Part shown: positions 1-9,718 of the stretch, piece by piece
Layout: every line of letters begins with the position of its first letter
Position numbering within the stretch: the stretch's first letter is position 1
Assembly (NCBI GenBank): GCA_043228905.1
Contig: JBHGNT010000013.1
Location: 3,782,001 to 3,846,000 of the forward strand
Source of the DNA: Azolla caroliniana
Taxonomy: Eukaryota; Polypodiophyta
Length of the DNA stretch: 64,000 nucleotides
Direction of reading: 5' to 3'
Translations under genes and position numbers: made by a program
Notes under the pieces: generated by a model
Database searches by the model: none
What the model was told of the DNA's origin: nothing
What the model saw: the letters and a program-made list of their open reading frames with translations, nothing else

Positions 1-79
1 GTGGGTCTCTTCCCTTCTCCTTTTTCTCTCTTGCTCTTCGGTACAAGACCCCCGAGGTCCCGCCTCATTCCACGCATCC

Positions 80-597
80 GCGAGGAATACCTCGACAACG
101 CGTGAGGAAGTGGGCCCACCGAGCTTGACGTTGATTTAACACACGAGCATCCTGAAAGTAGGCAAGGTTTTTGTGGTCACTGAATACGGTGACTTGATGA
201 GAGGATCCCTCTAGAAAATGCCTCCATTGCGTAAAAGAGTCCACTATTGCCAATAGCTCCTTATCATGAATTTCATAGTTGATTTCGGTGGCGTCAAACT
301 TGCATGATGAAAAGCCACAGGATGTAGCTTCTCATCATTCCGCTGTTGTGATAGAATGCTCCCCAATGCGAAATCCGATGCGTCTGCTTCGATAATGAAT
401 GGTTTTTCTGGATCGACATGAGCTAGAATTGGAGCCGATGTAAATGCCTTTTTAAGACTCTTGAAAGCCATGTCCGCTTCTTTAGACCAAACGAACGATT
501 GTTCCTTCCCGGTAAGCTGTGTGAGAGGCAGAACGAGCTTTGAGTAATCCTGTATGAACTTCCAGTAAAAATTGGCAAAGCCTAAGAAGCATTGCAC
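80..597 (-). pseudogene. Ty3 RNase H remnant
   Basis: 597-244 reads FLGFANFYWKFIQDYS, the connection domain, then IIEADASDFALGSILSQ, the RNase H strand with the first catalytic Asp. The following frame (253-65) gives VTVFSDHKNLAYF, the second catalytic Asp region. RNase H removes the RNA template during reverse transcription. The coding match fades at about position 80, so integrase is not present here. A separate integrase fragment of a Ty3 element is at 5666-5893. Confidence 0.8.
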
Positions 598-599
598 AT

Positions 600-1477
600 C
601 TCACACCAAACGCGGAGTCTGCCACTCTACCACAGTTTTGACCTTAGCTGGGTCCATGGAGATGCCTTCCGAGGAAATGACATAGCCTAGAAATTCCACC
701 TGGTTGCAGTCAAAACTACATTTTTCCATTTTTGCATAAAGACCATGTTCTTGAAGTTGTTTTAGTACTAACAGTACATGAGAATCATGCTCTTCTTGGG
801 TCTTCAAATAAACCAGTAGATCATCCAAATAGATGATCAAACAAACATCCAAGAGATCTCGAAATATATCATTTGCCATGTGCTAGAAGACTGTTGGCGC
901 ATTAGTGAGGCCAAACGGCATGACTGTATACTCGAACTGCCCATATCTGGTGCGAAACGCGGTCTTCCATTCATCTCCTGGTCGGATCTGTACGAGGTTA
1001 TAGGCCCCCCCGTAAGTCGATCTTCGTGAAGAACTTGGCACCATTGATCCATTCTAAAAGTCTTGAGATAAGGGGAAGTGCATACCTATTTCTGATTGTC
1101 ACCTTATTCAAGCCACGGTAATCTACAACGAGACGAAGTGATCCATCCTTTTTCTTGACGAAGAAAATGGGTGCGCCGGCTGGAGATTTCGAATGCCTAA
1201 TGAAACCAGTTTCCAAATTCTCCTCTATATAGGTTCGCAGGACTTCCAGTTCGGTTGGTGACAAATTGTAGATCGGTCCCCATGGTGGCTCTTTCCCCGG
1301 TTGTAAATCGATGGGGCAATCATACGGTCGATGGTGAGGAAGCGTATTGGCTTGTACTTTATCGAACACATCGGCATAATGATGATACTTCTTTGGAAGT
1401 TGACCGGTGGACTCCTCTTTAATGGTGTCTAAGGTCTTTACTGATATTGCAAAGATTCCTTGCGTCCTTCTTCCCAC
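600..1477 (-). pseudogene. Ty3 reverse transcriptase remnant
   Basis: 1477-998 holds the RT N-terminus with [18 protein letters not shown] and FTKIDLRG. The frame then shifts at a run of seven G's (about 1006-1012), and the next segment (1052-880) reads as [17 protein letters not shown] and [14 protein letters not shown] when followed in the correct frame. A stop replaces the residue before HMANDIF. 879-601 carries the catalytic LIIYLDDLLVY and the FLGYVIS motif. RT copies element RNA to DNA. The homopolymer indel and the stop are typical decay. Confidence 0.85.
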
Positions 1478-1489
1478 AACTGATGTAGC

Positions 1490-1950
1490 GAAATGGTTGC
1501 AATCTCATGAGTAGACCCTCGGGCTTTTCGATACCGGATTTCTCTTGTTCTCCAATCTATGTCTAGGTTTTGTAATTCGAGCCATGGTACTCCTAAAACA
1601 ATGGGGTGTTCTGGGATGCCAATTATATTAAATGATACTACACATGCTAGATTATCTAGGACAATATTAACGGGCTCTGACTATTCTATGATATTTCCGG
1701 AAGCAATGGGACAACCATCAATGACTACTACAGAGGCTGGACACGGGAGTTTTCTGAGTGATATTTGATGAGCTTGGGCAAAGTTCCTATCCATGAAGCA
1801 AGAATTAGCTCCGGAATCTAGAAGTGCTAAGATATGTACTGGAGGGGTACTATTAGTACTAACTGTTACTTGGGCTACGAACACATTGCTAACTTGCTTA
1901 GAGGGAATGGAACCACTAATGGGCTGCACAGATCTAGGGTTGTCCAACCA
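1490..1950 (-). pseudogene. retropepsin-like protease remnant of the same element
   Basis: The frame at 1947-1681 contains LALLDSGANSCFMD, the D-S-G active site of a retroviral-type aspartic protease. After a stop near 1680 the same frame continues with a segment rich in VLGVPWLELQN, the usual distal protease motif before RT. The enzyme would cleave Gag-Pol inside the particle. It sits between gag and RT as expected. The stop at about 1680 and another break near 1480 show it is not functional. Confidence 0.75.
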
Positions 1951-2119
1951 AACGGCTCCTATTTTGGCTGGACGTAGTCGTTTAACTCTTCTTCTAACTG
2001 ACTAAGGACATCAATTTTGTTTGTTAGATTTGGGCTATTAGTACTATTAGGACTATCAGATATCCTTACTGAAATAGACTCGGGTTTAGTACAATCAGAA
2101 CTAGCAACTATTTGGTTTA

Positions 2120-2740
2120 CTTGCCTTCTTGGCCTATGGGGACAGCTTACCGCGATATGCCCTGGTCCACCACAATAAAGACATAATCGGTTTGCTCGGT
2201 GTCATTGCTTTTCTTCTTCCGATAGCAGTCCACGACAACGTGTGGTGTCAATTTCCATCGGAGTTGGAGTACTTGCTGGAGGTGCATTATATGACTCCCT
2301 TAGAAAAGGTTTTGCTACCACTGAGGCGTAGGTAGGCTCTGATTTTGCCCTCACAATCTGGAATTGTCGTTCCGAACGTCGTTCGAAGAGGCGGTTGTCA
2401 CATCTCACCGCGTGACTGATTGCTTCTGTTAATGACTTTGGCTCTTCGGGGAAGGTCAAGAGTAAATCCTTGACATCGTTGCGTAAACCATAACGAAATT
2501 GCTCCATCAAGGCGTGATCATCCCACGGGATATCGGCAACGAGTAGGCGGAAATCTGCAGCGTATGCAGAGGCTAGACGGTCACCTTGGCGTAATCGCCG
2601 GATTTTGTTGACTGCAGTCCTTATGCTATCAGTATATCCAAAACAGGCCTTAAACTCACTTATAAATTCTTCAAAACTATTTAGTAATGGAGATTCCTTT
2701 TTCAACAATGGAGCAAACCATGCTAATTGCTATGGGCATG
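2120..2740 (-). pseudogene. gag pseudogene of the Tcn1-like Ty3 element
   Basis: The capsid-like region (2708-2202) reads without a stop for about 168 codons. It contains a spacer ending PMEIDTTR followed by LLSEEEKQ, then a stop. A CCHC zinc knuckle (CLYCGGPGHIAVSC) lies at about 2175-2135. Gag packages element RNA and forms the virus-like particle. The N-terminal part is missing: homology begins abruptly near 2740 and unrelated AT-rich DNA follows. The stop just before the knuckle makes a full product unlikely. The assignment is firm from the capsid pattern and the knuckle. Confidence 0.8.
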
Positions 2741-3200
2741 ACCATTTAATATCCTGTGGTGAGAATTTATCGTAGTATTCTATACACGTGGATAAGTGTG
2801 AGGGTTAAACGAGAGTGTAAAGAAGGGGAGGATTACTTTTAATCCTCGGGATTGAGACAACCCATTAGGTCAAGTGTGAACTTGCCTGGGGTCCTTGGGT
2901 ATCGCTATAAATAAGAGGCCTAGCTACCCTCATTTCATCATCTTTTGACTACATCGAGACTCTGCTCTTGTGGTGGGTCAACTCTTGTACCGAGCGCACC
3001 AGCACCAGGTACGACTCGACGCCATGGCGGTGGTATGGGACGCCAATCGAGGCTCGAGTCCGTCTCGATCCCTTCGCTCGGGGGTGGTCGGGTGGATCGG
3101 CACCCTTCTTTCTCTTTCTCCTTTCTATCTATCATTAGTTTATCCTTATCTTAAGCTTACTTTAGTACCTAGATCTCTAATATTTGGAATCAGAGCTATG
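2741..3200 (+). promoter_or_regulatory. LTR- or leader-like piece with TATA box and a PBS-like motif
   Basis: A TATA box (TATAAATAAG, about 2911-2920) is followed by about 260 bases of pyrimidine-rich leader. The sequence TTGGAATCAGAGC at about 3184-3196 resembles the TGGTATCAGAGC initiator-Met primer site of copia-type elements. No matching second LTR or CA terminus was found, so this could be the 5' end of a truncated LTR element or chance. Small ORFs across 2938-3206 have no recognisable content. Confidence 0.35.
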
Positions 3201-3442
3201 TACTAATGTTTCTTTGTTTGTCTTTTGTGTTTTGATTGATGGTGATCGATTGATGTGCGGTCGGCCTTGATCCAGACAACGATCAACAAAGAACTTCAGT
3301 AACTCTTTTCGTAACTTTTTTTTTTCTATTCTCTCTTCTCCCATCTAATCATGTGCTTAGTTTATATGTCCTTTTCTTTTCATTAAGTCAATGATGTTGT
3401 AGTGGTCTTTAATTGATTATCTAAAACGTTTACATATGTGCA

Positions 3443-3690
3443 CGAGGTCAGTACCTCGTTTGACATATAAATAATATGTGATGAGTGTCGTATGCATATG
3501 AGGTTAATACCTCAATTACGTATTACGTTCACGAACATATGTTACGTTTGCGTATGAGTTTAATTCCTTGATTGGTTGTAAAGGATATGAGTTTGGTCTC
3601 GTATGCGTAAGAGGTCAATACCTCAATTGCGTATTACGATGATCTCTTATTTGTGGATATTTCGTGTGCGTAAGGTATATACCTCGATTA
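3443..3690. repeat. 56-bp degenerate tandem array with a palindromic core
   Basis: Five copies of a 16-base palindromic core (type TGAGGTTAATACCTCA) start at 3443, 3499, 3555, 3610 and 3671, a spacing of 56, 56, 55 and 61 bases. The flanks also align (CGTATGCGTA before and ATTACGTATTACG after several cores). The third copy is degenerate. No coding content. Function unknown. Confidence 0.7.
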
Positions 3691-4304
3691 TGTATCTCGA
3701 TCGCATCATTTGTGGCTATTTAATATAATGATATGTTTAATATAGGCATATGTGGTCACGTATATAAATATTTGATCATATATATGTGATAAGTAAACAT
3801 ATGTGTATATTCGTTATTAAGTGATTATATCGAAAGTTGTCCTTGTCGGGAAAAGGATGTTGGTGGCCATCCTCACATTTTTGTGAGAATGGCGTTGTCA
3901 CCATCCCTTTTTCAACAATTTTTTATTGTTGACAACCCCGTTGATGACCTCAATTTCGTTACGTAAAGAAACGCCTATAGCCATAATGATGTTGAGTACG
4001 TAGGGCTTGACCCAGTTCAAGTGAGGTCACTCCAATGATACACGTATCCAACATCCCTCCCTCGTTACATGGATACGATGCCACCATGAGCTCGTTCTTA
4101 TGAGAGGCATTCGTAATGACGTGACCATGTGATGGGCCACGTGGGCCTACTACGAAATGAGGGCTCATTTGGCTTGACCATTAGGTTGCACTTTGGCGTA
4201 TGCCATTGTAATTACGAGACTTGAGGTTAGGTAATGTACCAAAAAAAACATATATGATCAAATGCCTTGCATATCTCTTATACGCATCAAACATTAAGCA
4301 TTTG

Positions 4305-4445
4305 AGAAGAGCAACTTACTTGGTTGGCTCAAGTGTTTAATGTATTTGTTCTCGAGATCTCGAGTTCAAATATGACCAAGACCATACAACATCCTTGATA
4401 CATATGACTATAACACATGTTTAGACTTAAGGTCTAAGTGCACCT
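4305..4445 (+). repeat. possible tRNA-derived SINE
   Basis: A box-A-like GTTGGCTCAAGTG (about 4322) and a box-B-like CGAGTTCAAAT (about 4362) are spaced roughly as in a tRNA-derived SINE head. A short tail region follows. No target-site duplication was confirmed, so this is tentative. Confidence 0.3.
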
Positions 4446-5194
4446 CAGGATAGTTTCGAATAGATATGTTGATTGAATCTGAATAGATACGTCAGTCGAA
4501 ATCAGCACTATTGTAAGATCATGTCGCGACCTATAAAAGGGGGCACGCGTCTTGTATGGATCTGTATGTTAATGAAGTCTAATTGTTATATGCTTATGTC
4601 TACAATACCTTGTTCCAATTATTTTTGTTGCTTTGTTATAATCTATGTTACGGACCTGACGGCGGCGTAGCCGATCTAGATCACTAATTAGTGTCTGATT
4701 CGGATTGTCTCATTGCTAGCTGGGTAGGCTTGAGTGTAGAGCAGTCGAAGCCATTTATCCAAGGATTATATCTAATCCAATCAATACCAATTTCTGATTG
4801 CGGTCTATAAATCATTTCCATCATTCCTACCACAATCTTTGGTGAAGGGTACTCAATGATTGAGTATCCGACCCGTGCTCCTAGGGATTAGGAATACTAA
4901 TCATCTACGAGTCCCATGACTTTCATTCTTGATTAACGAAAACATTTTTGGCAAATGGTTTTGTGGTAGTTCATCATTCACAAATCCAAGAATTTCACCT
5001 CCAATAATGAAACACAAATGTCCCCCAATTGTCCCTATTAATCATTACTCTAGTACTAGTGATCAACACAAATTATGCTAGTATCATTTAATGGCATAGA
5101 CATTCAAGATATGCAATTGGATCATATGTTCGAAATTTGGAGAGATCGAAAGGGCTACTTAGATATTAAAGAAGATAGAGACACAATTGTTTTT
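4446..5194. other. non-coding AT-rich stretch
   Basis: No ORF of recognisable content and no element terminus was found. It is the left flank of the copia element that starts at 5195, and ends in a run of T's that forms the left target-site duplication TTTTT (5190-5194). Confidence 0.5.
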
Positions 5195-5638
5195 TGTTGA
5201 GAGATCAAGCTCAATTTAGTTTAATTAGTTAGTCAACCATGTAACTTCGTAGTTACCTAGATAGAATCTAGTTAGAAGTGTTGACTATAACGCCTTAAAT
5301 AAAACCTTGTACTTAAGTGGGATATTCTAGATCCTCCACTCCTAAGTACATTTAATATAGGACTTACACTTTTGTACCTATATTATCCTCACACATGTGC
5401 AACCTTGCACATGAGATGTATATATACCTCATTGTAGGTATTTTTGTTTTTGATGATGATAATGCTAATTTAATATACTTACTCATCCCCCATCTTGTGT
5501 TGTTCATAAGTGTATCTCTCTCTCTCTCTTCCTCTCACACACATACACACACAAATTACTTAATCTTCTGCTTATCAACTAATCATATAATTAGGTACTA
5601 AATTAACCCTTGCTTAATTATTTACCTAATTCTTAACA
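5195..5638 (+). repeat. copia-1 5' LTR copy (full length)
   Basis: A 444-base LTR, TGTTGAG to CTTAACA. At diagnostic sites it matches the 3' LTR (9234-9691) better than it matches the partial LTR at 5894-6113. It is followed by the same 27 bases that flank the 3' LTR. No primer-binding site follows it directly. Confidence 0.9.
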
Positions 5639-5893
5639 TTTTTATTTGAAAATCTATTGGTATGACTATACACCAGAGGTATTGTTCGAGGATTTGGTTG
5701 ACTCTTTCGGTTTGGCCATCAGTTTGAGGGTGGTGCGCAGTAGACAAGTTGACAGAACTCCCGAATGTCTTTAGAAGTTGACACCAGAAGTGGGAGATAA
5801 ATTGAGGACCTCGATCAGAAGTGACATGCTCAGGAAAGCCGTGTAATCGGACGACATTTTTCAGAAAAAGATCAGTCATCTCCCATTGAAATC
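5639..5893 (-). other. filler DNA: copied 3' flank plus Ty3 integrase fragment
   Basis: 5639-5665 is identical to 9692-9718, the genomic flank of the 3' LTR. 5666-5893 on the minus strand encodes the core of a Ty3 integrase: VVRLHGFPEHVTSDRGPQF with the second catalytic Asp, then HHPQTDGQTERVNQILEQY with the catalytic Glu. It ends at a short TATATATACCTC overlap with the LTR. The Ty3 family resembles the chromovirus at 65-2740, which lacks this domain. It looks like filler captured in break repair. Confidence 0.8.
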
Positions 5894-6113
5894 TATATAT
5901 ACCTCATTGTAGGTATTTTTGTATTTTCATGATGATAATGCTAATTTAATATAGTTACTCGTCCCCCATCTTGTGTTGTTCATAAGTGTATCTCTCTCTC
6001 TCTCTTCCTCTCACACACATACACACACAAATCACTTAATCTTCTGCTTATCAACTAATCACATAATTAGGTACTAATTAACCCTTGCTTAATTACTTAC
6101 CTAATTCTTAACA
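5894..6113 (+). repeat. copia-1 partial 5' LTR (3' half) next to the PBS
   Basis: This 220-base segment repeats the last half of the LTR from TATATATACCTC to CTTAACA. It differs from the other two LTR copies at several sites, for example TACTAATTAACCC instead of TACTAAATTAACCC. It directly precedes the PBS, so it is the original 5' LTR remnant. Confidence 0.85.
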
Positions 6114-6131
6114 TGGTATTAGAGCGTGTGG
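6114..6131 (+). promoter_or_regulatory. copia-1 primer-binding site
   Basis: TGGTATTAGAGCG immediately after the LTR CA end matches the initiator-tRNA-Met type PBS (TGGTATCAGAGC) common in plant Ty1/copia elements. Confidence 0.8.
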
Positions 6132-6280
6132 TTTAGAAAACCCACTAAGCCCACCTGACTCCGTGATTGTGTGTTCGAGATGCCGACAACAAAATCCGGT
6201 TATTAGCTACTGTAGTGTCGTTACATAGCACGTGTACGTGATCGACAGAAGAAAAGCAAAAAGAGAAGACACTAATTAAC

Positions 6281-7320
6281 ATGAACACACAAATGGGTAG
6301 CTCGCTCCCTAATGAAAAGCTAGACCAGAGAAATTATTCATCTTAGGAGTACAAGATGACCCAATACCTCGTCGGCCAAGGGTATTGGAGCTACATTAAC
6401 GGCACACTCGAAAACAAGCCCAACATCACAAACGCCGACTACCCAACGTGGGAACAAGGAGCGAGTGGGGTAATGTATTGCTTGGCAACATGTGTCCACG
6501 ACCACATGTTTAAGCGTGGGCGCACTTAAAGAAAATGTTTGCCGCCAACACAACCGCCCGAAAGCTTCAACTCCGACAAGAGTTGAACAACATTCAGCAA
6601 GAAGATATGTATGTGTCGGACTACACCGCCAAGATCAAGAGCATTTGCGACTCACTTGGCTCCATCAACATAAAAGTCGACGAAGACAAGATGGTTCAAG
6701 TATGCTTGGGCGGCCTCGCACAACGATTCAATCCATTACGAACGGCAATCTTGGCAAGAGAAAACCCTCCTTCATTCTTTGACCTCCAATCAATGCTATT
6801 GGTTGAAGAGATCCACGTCTGAACCAAAAGCAAGACGTCGGAAGGACAAATGTTCTTCTCGAATTCGGACGGTGGCCAAGGACGATGTCGTGGCGATAGA
6901 AGAGGTCAATTCGACCAATCACACGAAGGGAACTCAAACCTTCACAGAAGCCATCGAGGAACCTTCAGAAGAAGGGGGGGGCTTCCACGCCGAACATGGC
7001 CGGCAAACGAGGACCGCAACTTGCAATTATTGCGGCAAAATCAGCCACTACGAGGTGGAGTGTCGGAAAAAGAGAAGTGAGCCCGCTTCATCAAGTCGAC
7101 ACCTCACAAACTACGCATCCAACTCCGACCACAACAACCATAGCAGAATGTTCACGAATCACGCGTCGAATTCTGACTATGACGATCGTAGTGAAATGTT
7201 TACAAATTACGCCACGAATTCTGACTACGGCGACCGTGGCGGAATGTTCGTAATGAGGCATAGAGTGAACTCTATGTCGGCCTCCAACTCCGCAAGCACC
7301 TCCAACTCGGAAGACGTGTG
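6281..7320 (+). pseudogene. copia-1 gag pseudogene
   Basis: The ATG at 6281 opens a copia Gag: after LDQRNYSS a TAG stands where a Trp codon is expected. The frame then reads YLVGQGYWSYINGT and MYCLATCVHDHM. A small deletion with frameshift lies near 6528-6535. The main Gag block (UBN2 type, LQLRQELNNI through LRTAILARENPPSFFDLQ) is at 6535-6822. A CCHC knuckle CNYCGKISHYEVEC lies at about 7021-7062. It is followed by three imperfect 16-residue repeats (NYASNSD...MF type) at about 7105-7250. Gag forms the particle. The stop and frameshift make it non-functional. Confidence 0.85.
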
Positions 7321-7325
7321 GTTGG

Positions 7326-8930
7326 TTCGTCGACCCTGGCGCCTCACATCACATGACATCTCACGAAGAGTGGTTTCGTGACTTGCGTACATCGGACCAA
7401 CCCGGCTTTATAGAGACGGGAGACGACACCACACACCCCATTTGGCACATCGGCAATGTCCCATTCGGGAAAAAAGGCGAACAAACTTGCATCAAGAATG
7501 TCTTGCAAATGCCCACAATAACGAAGAATTTGATCTCCGTCGGCAAAATCGTGGAGAAAGGCATGCAAGTCCGCTTCAACAAAGAAGGATGCTTCATCGA
7601 GAAAGATGGCCGACTCATAGCAAAGGGGCGGAGAGACAGCCGAATGTTCATCCTCGATTCGAACGAGGTGAAATCGTCAATGTACGCTAAAAGTCTCAAA
7701 ACTGAGACAAGCATCAAGTTGTGGCACAAGAGAATCGGCCACATAAAGCTCCAATGGCTTCGAGCGATGCAAACGAAGGGAGTCGTCATCGGACTTCCGA
7801 CATTCGAATTGAAACGAGTCAACCAAGTATGCAAAGCGTGTCAACTCAGCAAACAACATCGACTCCCATTCCCGAAGGAGAGCCACACGAGCAAAGGCCT
7901 CCTCGACATCATACACTCGGATGTATGGGGACCGGCTCAAACGCCGACAATCGGTGGATGCCGATACTACGTAACCTTCATCGACGACTACTCGCGCTAT
8001 GCATGGATCTACCCAATGAAGAAGAAGAGCGAAGTGTTCTCCCACTTCCAAAAGCTCAAGGGGCAAGTCGAAAAAGAAACCGGTCGGCACATTCGATGCC
8101 TACGATCGAATGGGGGCAAGGAGTACTTCTCTGATGAATTCACCTCCTACCTCCAAAGTGAAGGCATTCGAAGAGAATTCTCGTGCCGACACACACCCCA
8201 ACAAAATGGAGTCGGCGAAAGGAAAAATCGGCAAATACTCGAGGTAGCACGTGCCATGATGCATGAGAAGCACATGTTGAATTTCTATTGGGCCGAAGCG
8301 GCATCCACGGCCGTCTATCTCATGAATCAATGCACCACTAATGGAGTTCATGAGCTAACTCCATACAAGCTCCTCGTCGAAAGGAAGTCGATCCTGTCGC
8401 ACCTCAAGGTGTTCGGAAGCATTGCGAATGTACGCATCCCGAACGAACAATGACAGAAGCCCGATGCGAAGTCGGATGAATGTATCCTCATAGGATACTC
8501 GTTCAAGAAGAAGGCATACAAGTGCTACAACCCTTCTACCCGAGCGGTTTGGGTAAGTCGAGACGTAGTCTTCGACGAGTTCGCATCCGGGTACGCACCA
8601 GAGACAACTACGACTCTGACTCCGCTCGACCCGAAATCGGCCGAACAAGAGGTAGAAGATGGAGATCGCTTCAAACACATGTTCGAAGAAAGTCCAATTA
8701 CGGCAAGGCCTAGTGGGCCACAAGAGTCTCCACGCAACCCAAGCACGTCGCGGCCAAGTACAAACTTGGACAAAGGCAAAGGTAAGATGCCCGAATACGA
8801 AGTTGATCACCCCGACGACAATGATTCGGATGGATCGGCTCCCTCACTAGACAGTGAGTTTGGTGTACCCATCATGCGTACACCCGGAGTAAAGAAGGTG
8901 CTCACATCGGCGAGCGAAAAAATTTGATGC
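7326..8930 (+). pseudogene. copia-1 protease-integrase pseudogene
   Basis: The frame begins with VDPGASHHMTSHEEWF, where the protease active site D-S-G has become D-P-G. The copia GAG-pre-integrase motif LWHKRIGHI and CKACQLSKQ (HHCC zinc site) follow. The integrase core has HSDVWGP, then LRSNGGKEYFS, where the second catalytic Asp is replaced by Asn (DNGGE expected). The Glu is kept in NGVGERKNRQIL. A stop lies at 8451-8453. The C-terminal domain continues to about 8927 with a further stop. Two active-site losses show long decay. Confidence 0.85.
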
Positions 8931-9233
8931 TCTTCTAGAGAGAAGCATCCCGTCACTCGACTCGGCTACAACGAGTATATGGCCCATCACTATGCCTTCG
9001 CGATGAAGGTAGCGGCCGAACAAGAGCCCAACAGCTCCATCGAAGCGGCTCGTAACCCACGATGGGTGGAAGTAGTCGACCTTCGCCCACACACTACAAG
9101 CCTTCGTCACCGGCTTGAGGGGGAGGAACCGAGATTGCCACAACGAAGAAAGTCGAAGGCTAGACGGAAGCACGCGAAACCGACGAAAGCCAAAGCGGAT
9201 GTCGGACGCTTCACACTTAAGCTTGAGGGGGCG
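8931..9233 (+). pseudogene. copia-1 linker joined to 3' tail, RT/RNase H deleted
   Basis: 8940-9090 resembles the pre-RT linker (EAARNPRWVE, normally followed by RT). The frame then runs within about 40 codons to VGRFTLKLEGAC, which normally lies at the very end of pol. About 1.5 kb of RT and RNase H is therefore missing. The polypurine tract GAGGGGGCG (9225-9233) abuts the 3' LTR. The element could only move with enzymes from a helper, if at all. Confidence 0.75.
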
Positions 9234-9691
9234 TGTTGAGAGATCAAGCTCAACTTAGTTTAATTAGTTAGTCAACCATGTAACTTCGTAGTTACCTAGA
9301 TAGAATCTAGTTAGAAGTGTTGACTATAACGCCTTAAATAAAACCTTGTACTTAAGTGGGATATTCTAGATCCTCCACTCCTAAGTACATTTAATATAGG
9401 ACTTACACTTTTGTACCTATATTATCCTCACACATGTGCAACCTTGCACATGAGATGTATATATACCTCATTGTGGGTATTATTTTTTTTGATGATGATA
9501 ATGCTAATTTAATATACTTACTCATCCCACATCTTGTGTTGTTCATAAGTGTATCTATCTCTCTCTCTCTCTCTCTCTCTCTTCCTCTCACACACATACA
9601 CACACAAATCACTTAATCTTCCGCTTATCAACTAATCATATAATTAGGTACTAAATTAACCCTTGCTTAATTATTTACCTAATTCTTAACA
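9234..9691 (+). repeat. copia-1 3' LTR
   Basis: A 458-base LTR, TGTTGAG to CTTAACA, preceded by a polypurine tract and followed by the TTTTT target-site copy. It contains a CT microsatellite (about 9556-9580) longer than in the 5' copy. Confidence 0.92.
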
Positions 9692-9718
9692 TTTTTATTT
9701 GAAAATCTATTGGTATGA

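Larger units (their letters stand above)
65..2740 (-). mobile_element. Ty3/gypsy chromovirus-like element, truncated and decayed
   Basis: Read on the minus strand the order is gag (2740-2120), protease (about 1950-1500), reverse transcriptase (1477-600) and RNase H (597-80). This is the Ty3/Metaviridae order. The gag matches the family whose 5' end lies at 63601-64000: the phrase KESPLLNSFEEF follows on from the LAW where the other copy runs off the window. Both gag ends, the integrase and both LTRs are absent here, and several frameshifts and stops break the frame. The resemblance to Tcn1-like chromoviruses, which I recall from fungi and non-seed plants, is inference. Confidence 0.85.
5195..9691 (+). 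mobile_element. Ty1/copia element (copia-1), internally deleted, with rebuilt 5' LTR
   Basis: Bounded by LTR sequence starting TGTTGAG and ending CTTAACA on both sides, with TTTTT flanking both ends (5190-5194 and 9692-9696). Inside are a PBS (6114), gag, zinc knuckle, protease and integrase in copia order, then a polypurine tract (9225-9233). RT and RNase H are missing: the frame goes from the linker after integrase directly to the C-terminal tail LKLEGAC. Stops break gag and pol, so the copy is dead. The 5' side carries an extra full LTR copy, 27 bases of the 3' flank and a foreign integrase fragment. Confidence 0.9.

Noticed and set aside
2938-3206. Overlapping small ORFs on both strands
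   Set aside because: No motif; they fall in the LTR- or leader-like region.
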